Assembly (NCBI GenBank): GCA_016748015.1
Contig: JAAOMT010000239.1
Location: forward strand, 164,812-228,811
Source: Geosiphon pyriformis
Lineage: Eukaryota > Glomeromycota > Glomeromycetes > Archaeosporales > Geosiphonaceae
Length of the DNA: 64,000 nucleotides
Direction: 5' to 3'
Both the position numbers and the translations under genes were made by a program. Shown piece by piece: positions 59,441-64,000 of the stretch (position 1 is the stretch's first letter; the number at the start of each line of letters is the position of its first letter). The notes beneath the pieces were generated by a model, which was not told the DNA's origin, did no database searches, and was given only the letters and a program-made list of their open reading frames with translations.

Positions 59441-60511
59441 TTTTCCAACTATAATGAGGTGGATGAATCTTATAAGTTTTCACTAAATAAGAATCAAGCT
59501 ATAAGACGTTCACAATCACAAAAGAAATTGCCATCCAACCCTATCGACCCGGTCTTTTACAACGCTCCAGTGTGGATAAATTTTATAGACTGTACAGGGC
59601 TAAATAACGTTGGCTTAAGAGTGCCCGGTTTGCAAATAAGAGGTATTTTGTTGTACAACCAAATATTCTAATATTAAGACTATTTTCTAAAAAGAAAATA
59701 TTTTAGTGCATGCACTTCGCTGGGAAGAGAACCTGGGGAAGGAGCCTGATTTAGCAATCATATTTGTAAGCCCAGTAAGGTCTTTGATTTTTATGAATGA
59801 TAAACCTTTTTTTTCTACGAAAATAACATTAATAATTTCTATTTTACACCAGAAGAAAACAACAAAGCAAGAATAGAGTTCGAGAAATTCAACATTATTG
59901 CAGCTAAATTTTCCCCAGACGACCGAACGTGTTTATTCACAATTTATTAAAGAAGTAGAGCCATTATTCCCTGGGTTAAAAAGAACTATTGGGAGCACGT
60001 AAAATACTCTTTAATCCATAGTTCTGCGCGTATTTTGTTTGTTGGACATGGTCTTGGTGGAGGTTTGTTACTTAAATATTTCTATATTTTTAGTAATCAA
60101 AAGTAAATGAATTCTATTTTAGCTTCTAATAAAATAAAAAATTGTATTTTCAATATAATAGCATACGCTTTAATTGCTAGTTATCTGTGGCAAGGGAACT
60201 TGATTATGACCAATTTAGCATTGAAGCATATACTTTGGGGCTCCGAATGGGGTGGAAGCATTTTTGTTTGGAAGTATGGATTGAGCCATTAGACACGTGT
60301 GATTGTACTGAGGATCAAGAGAAATATTGGGAGTGTAATCGTTTTGCTGTTGATGAGAATGAGGTCAGTAAATAGTTGTCCGATTATGAAATATTTTTAC
60401 ACCTGAAAACTGAAAAAGTTGTGCTATCTATTTTAGGAATGTAATGCAGGTCAACCAATAGACATGGTCCCAGACCAATTTTTTCATAATGGCCCGTTAT
60501 TTTGGAGTTGA
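59441..60511 (+). pseudogene. Relic of a class 3 lipase-like gene
   Basis: Pieces in order on +: NPIDPVFYNAPVWINFIDC ending in an AGAG|GT donor near 59640; HALRWEENLGKEPDLAIIFV (about 59706-59770); the nucleophile region ARILFVGHGLGG (about 60027-60063), matching the G-x-S-x-G elbow of class 3 lipases but with the Ser changed to Gly; ARELDYDQFSIEAYTLG (about 60187-60240); and a C-terminus across an intron, ENE|ECNAGQPIDMVPDQ and FFHNGPLFW, stop at 60509-60511. Several frames and stops lie between. Both the loss of the nucleophile and the frame breaks make it non-functional as a lipase. Class assignment rests on the elbow and the C-terminal pattern and is moderate. Confidence 0.6.
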
Positions 60512-61436
60512 AATAGGCAGTTGTAAACATACTAAAGGGTTTAAAAATTTTCAGAATAAAGATATAAATTGAACATTTTTATTCATTTTAACATAGCAAT
60601 TTAACTTTTCTTTTTTAAATACAAATAAATGAGAGTTTATAATATATAATAAAAGTTTTCTAAAAAAAAAACATGGAAATAAAAATTCAAATAGTTTTTA
60701 TATATTAACTTTTCGATTAATTGAAAACATTTAGAAGAACAGAATTCAAAATATTTGTGTTGTTTTTTTTTAATTTTAAGAAATAGTTAAAACAATCTTT
60801 TCATATATTTTAATTTAGGTGATTTAAAAATATAAAAGTACTTGTCACTTATTTAAATTTACTGTCATGTTATTTTTATTGAAAAAGTAGCAATGTAAAA
60901 TAATTATGGATGATATTTTTTTATTTGAAATACTTTGATAATTGAAAATATATTTAAAGATTTTGTTTAAAAATTTCATTTAAGAAATTTAATTATTTGA
61001 TTATATATGTTAGTAATTTAATGTTATTATTTTTTAAACAGGAATAGAATTTTGCAATTATGTAGTCACAAAATCAAAGATGTAATTATTTAAATTTTTT
61101 TTACTAGATTTTAATTAATTTTAAAACTTTTTTTTGAGAATAATATCGTAGGTTAAAACAAATATAAATTAAAGATTTTGAAATTTAATATTTTACTTAA
61201 TCTAAATATTAATAAAAATTTAAACGACTAAATTAACTTGCTTTAAACACTTATTAATATATAAATAAAATACATATTTTTGTTTTTAAAAATTACAATT
61301 TATTAAATTTAACGAAATAATATAAAACTAAAACCCAGAAAATTAGTTAACTATTAAGAGTACATTGGAATGCAAGAAAAATATCAGCTTATCACTCAAA
61401 CCAGAGTCCTTATCTTATTGCACACCCAAATTTTAA
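60512..61436. other. AT-rich intergenic region
   Basis: No gene seen between the lipase relic and the next relic. Confidence 0.5.
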
Positions 61437-61915
61437 ACAATCTTTATGCGACTTTTCTGATTTGTCGCAACTGACAAATTCCATAAATTATACTGTGCTT
61501 CTCACATTCTGCTCTCAATTTCGCGGTCAATAACCACACCCTTTCTCTGTGTGTCATTATCAGCACAATCTTACAATGGCTGTCTTAGTGGATCTGAAGG
61601 TCTTTAGCGCATTGCTATACCAATACTTTATAACGAATCCCTTTGCCAATGCCATGTAAAGCCTTTTTACAGACTCTATGTTGTGAACCCTATTCATAGA
61701 CGATAATTCACAAAGATCTTGCATGACCCTAGAATCACCGATTGTCGAATTTGACCATGTAGACCATAATTCCTTATAGTGTTTGTATCGGTAGCGCATT
61801 CGAACACATGTGCCGAAGATTCGACTTATCGCAAGCGCTTCTTTTTGAAGCTTTTTAGTAAAACAGAGGGATAAGTTTGGGCAGAATGGCTGGCAATATA
61901 ACGGTGGGTATCAAG
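61437..61915 (-). pseudogene. Relic of an unknown gene with a frameshift
   Basis: A less A+T-rich stretch on - is open from about 61910 to 61560 (including KKLQKEALAISRIFGTCVRM, ELWSTWSNSTIGDSRVM, NRVHNIESVKRLYMALAKGF). It then ends at a TGA, after which another frame stays open to 61437 (VLIMTHRERVWLLTAKLRAE). The composition is that of a normal cellular protein, helical, without low complexity. There is no ATG in good context at its beginning and it is not recognised. Most likely the 3' part of a decayed gene. Confidence 0.35.
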
Positions 61916-62177
61916 GTAAATAAAAATAACATTTAAGTGTCGACCTTTTTGGAATTTAGAAACACGATAAAGTTTGATAACATTTGGCCGCCGTTAAAAA
62001 ATCTTTTATTTTAATGCACAAAAGAATTTCAGCAGTACAGTATTTTTTATGCATCACACGAAGCGTAAATCTTTTTTATTAGTATTGTTGTTGTTGTTGT
62101 TGCTATTTTTCTTGTTTTATAAAGAAATTGAACTACTCATTTAATTTATGTAACAAGAAAATTTGACAATGGGAAAC

Positions 62178-62310
62178 TTATTTGGCGTTTCTGTGCATTA
62201 TAGCTACTTAGATTTGTTCATAGTTAAACCTATTTAGTATGATGAATAACGATATGTGAACACAGAGAGATAAGATGAATACTAACTCCACCTTTAAAAA
62301 ATTTACTTTC
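62178..62310 (+). promoter_or_regulatory. Promoter of kinase K4, with blocks shared with K1 and K2
   Basis: TTTGGCGTTTCTGTGCATTA (62180-62199) matches K1, TAGCTACTTAGATTTGTTC and ATAGTTAAACCTATTTAG (to about 62240) match K2, and the proximal block (about 62258-62310) reads GAACACAGAGAGATAAGATG, AATACTAACTCC, CCTTTAAAAAATTTACTTTC. The TATA-like position is degraded (GATGAATAC). Confidence 0.55.
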
Positions 62311-62399
62311 GAAAAAAAAAAACCTTTGTTCTTGTTAAAAACCCTATTCGAATAATAGCCTATACAATTTTATTTAATTTTATTCACATAAAGTTAACC

Positions 62400-63789
62400 A
62401 TGGAAAACAAAGAAATTAAAAGAACAACTCGTCCATACGCTCATAATTGCAATGAGTGTCGACGGTGTCAACAGAGTATTAAAGATAATTATAATCATTG
62501 TAGAACATGCCAGTTCATGTTTTTTGAAAAACATTATAAAGACTTTTCAAGTGGCAATGAAGAAGTTGATAAAATAATTAAGAATCCAATCTATATTCCT
62601 GATAATTGGAATAGTCAATTGAATTACTATGAATGGATTCCATGGGAGCGTTTGTCGGATATCAACGAAATTGCTAGAGGAGGGTTTGGTATAATTTATA
62701 AAGCAACCTTAATTGATGGATTAATTGATGTAGAAAGTATAAAATATCATGGTTCAATGGAATATAAAAGAAAAAGAATAGGATGGGCGGTAGCAATAAA
62801 AATTATCCCAACGAACAGTTCAGAAGTGTTTAAAGAGGTAACAAACTATTTATATTTATATATATTAATTTAATTCACATTTACTTATTAGTTATTTACT
62901 ATATATATTATCTATTTACTTAATCTTTTTTTACACTGTGTTTTGATAGTTATATATTCAAAGAGCTATGTTTAGTTATAAGGGATATGGAAGTTCTTAT
63001 GTCTCTAAAATATTGGGGATTACGCGAAACGCTGAAACACTCGAGTATGGAATTGTGATGGAGTTTGCCAAAAAGGGAGATATGCGAAAATATTTATCAA
63101 CAAATTTTCATTCTACGAGTTGGTATGATAAATTACACACCGCGTACAGTATAGCTTCTGGACTTGAACATATTCATTCTACTGGTTTGGTTCATCGTGA
63201 CCTACATTCGGGCAACATCCTACAATTATACAATAATACGGTAACTATTGGAGACCTCGGATTATGTCAGCCTACAAACTATGAAGCAACAACAATAACA
63301 GAGGAAAAAAAGATATTTGGAGTGATTCCATATATTCCACCAGAAGTTTTAAGAGGAGAAAAGTTTACAACAGCTGGTGATATTTATAGTTATGGAATGT
63401 TATTATGGGAATTATCAATAGGAAAATCTCCTTTTCATGATTGTCCTCATGACGAAATCCTTATAATGGCTATTTTAAATGGTCAAAGACCTAATATTAC
63501 CTCCCCACTTATTCCACCTTCTATCGGTAAACTCATTAAAAAGTGTTGGGATGCTAATCCTAAGAATCGTCCTACTGCTAGAGAACTTACAGGAAAGTTT
63601 ATGGAACTTCTTGATTTGTATAATAATCATATATTTAGATTGATATACTTTGGGAAATCAAATATACTAACAAAAATAGCAAAAAATGACTCGACAACAA
63701 CAAAGATAGCAATTCATCCAGAAGCAGTTTATACAAGTCGTCTTTTAACTGCTCAAATGGTCAATTTTTCAACAGGTTTGTTTATTTAA
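62400..63789 (+). CDS. TKL-like protein kinase K4 (two exons, 425 aa)
   Basis: Exons 62400-62837 and 62950-63789 join in phase 0 after VFKE (112 bp intron). The Cys/His cluster (H15, C17, C20, C23, C34, C37) is followed by KDFSSGNEEVDKIIKNPIY. In the glycine loop the first Gly is Ala (IARGGFG, 91-97). ATP lysine K134 in VAIKI, HRDLHSGN (228-235) and PPE are present; DFG is replaced by DLG (248-250), as in K1. The family tail (IHPEAVYTSRLLTAQ, MVNFSTGLFI) closes the protein. The Asp of DLG and the other key residues remain, so activity is possible, but two departures from consensus (Ala in the loop, DLG) may weaken nucleotide binding. Start at accATGG as in K1. Confidence 0.9.
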
Positions 63790-64000
63790 TTTATAAAATG
63801 ATTCATTTTATTTGCTTTAATTACATATTTTAACTTTCTTTTTAAATAATTAGTCTATTTGCCTGAGAGTAAAAAAGTTGAAGAAAATTTTGAATGAATT
63901 TTTAATGTGTAATCGTTTAAATGAGTTTAATCATATTTGTTTCTTTTTAATTATAAATCAATCATAATTAGATTAGAATTATATTATATATTTAGTAAAA
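63790..64000 (+). promoter_or_regulatory. 3' flank of kinase K4
   Basis: TTTATAAAATGATTCATTTT after the stop, then ATATTTTAACTTTCTTTTT and TAGTCTATTTGCCTGAGAGT, correspond to the 3' flanks of K1 and K2 in the same order. The window ends in AT-rich sequence. Confidence 0.4.

Overview
The window looks like nuclear DNA of an arbuscular mycorrhizal fungus (Glomeromycotina, most like Rhizophagus). The reasons are the extreme A+T richness, compact eukaryotic genes with 75-105 bp GT-AG introns, an expanded family of tyrosine-kinase-like (TKL-like) kinases, a long Sel1-repeat protein and abundant TTA/TAA microsatellites. The taxon is inferred from family style; no search was run. No rRNA, tRNA, CRISPR array or complete transposon was recognised.

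Layout. 0-12 kb: an eroded F-box-like stretch (0.9-1.3), a kinase relic on - (5.1-6.0) divergent from intact kinase K1 on + (6.6-8.1), a cytochrome P450 on + (9.1-10.6) cut by a Tn5 mosaic-end sequencing adapter, and a kinase tail relic (11.4-11.7). 12-20 kb: AT-rich, with a 43-codon gene ending in a CaaX box (14.3) and a decayed kinase (17.9-18.4). 20-27.4 kb: a housekeeping island with an ECM15/UPF0045-like gene (-), a VMA12-like V-ATPase assembly factor (+) and a Myb-like two-repeat gene (-). 27.4-33.2 kb is an AT-rich desert. 33-40.5 kb holds kinase K2 (+), two truncated kinase relics joined tail to tail (35.4-36.0) and kinase K3 (-). 43-49 kb carries a Ser/Thr-rich single-pass membrane protein and an unrecognised 637-residue nuclear-looking protein, both on -. 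50.6-51.8 kb is an eroded unknown gene. 54-56.1 kb is a Sel1-repeat protein (-). 58.9-61.9 kb holds relics of a Sel1 protein, a class 3 lipase and an unknown gene. 62.4-63.8 kb is kinase K4 (+).

The main theme is birth and death of one kinase family: four intact two-exon genes and five relics. All intact copies share an N-terminal Cys/His cluster, one phase-0 intron after the ATP-binding lysine, and a conserved C-terminal tail outside the kinase fold. K1, K2 and K4 also share promoter blocks and 3' flanks, so whole transcription units were duplicated. The most interesting items are the CaaX peptide gene (pheromone-like in form), the kinase tail module, the possible intron-retention PIP box in the Myb locus, and the adapter inside the P450. 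All gene models come from reading frames, splice signals and family resemblance by eye.
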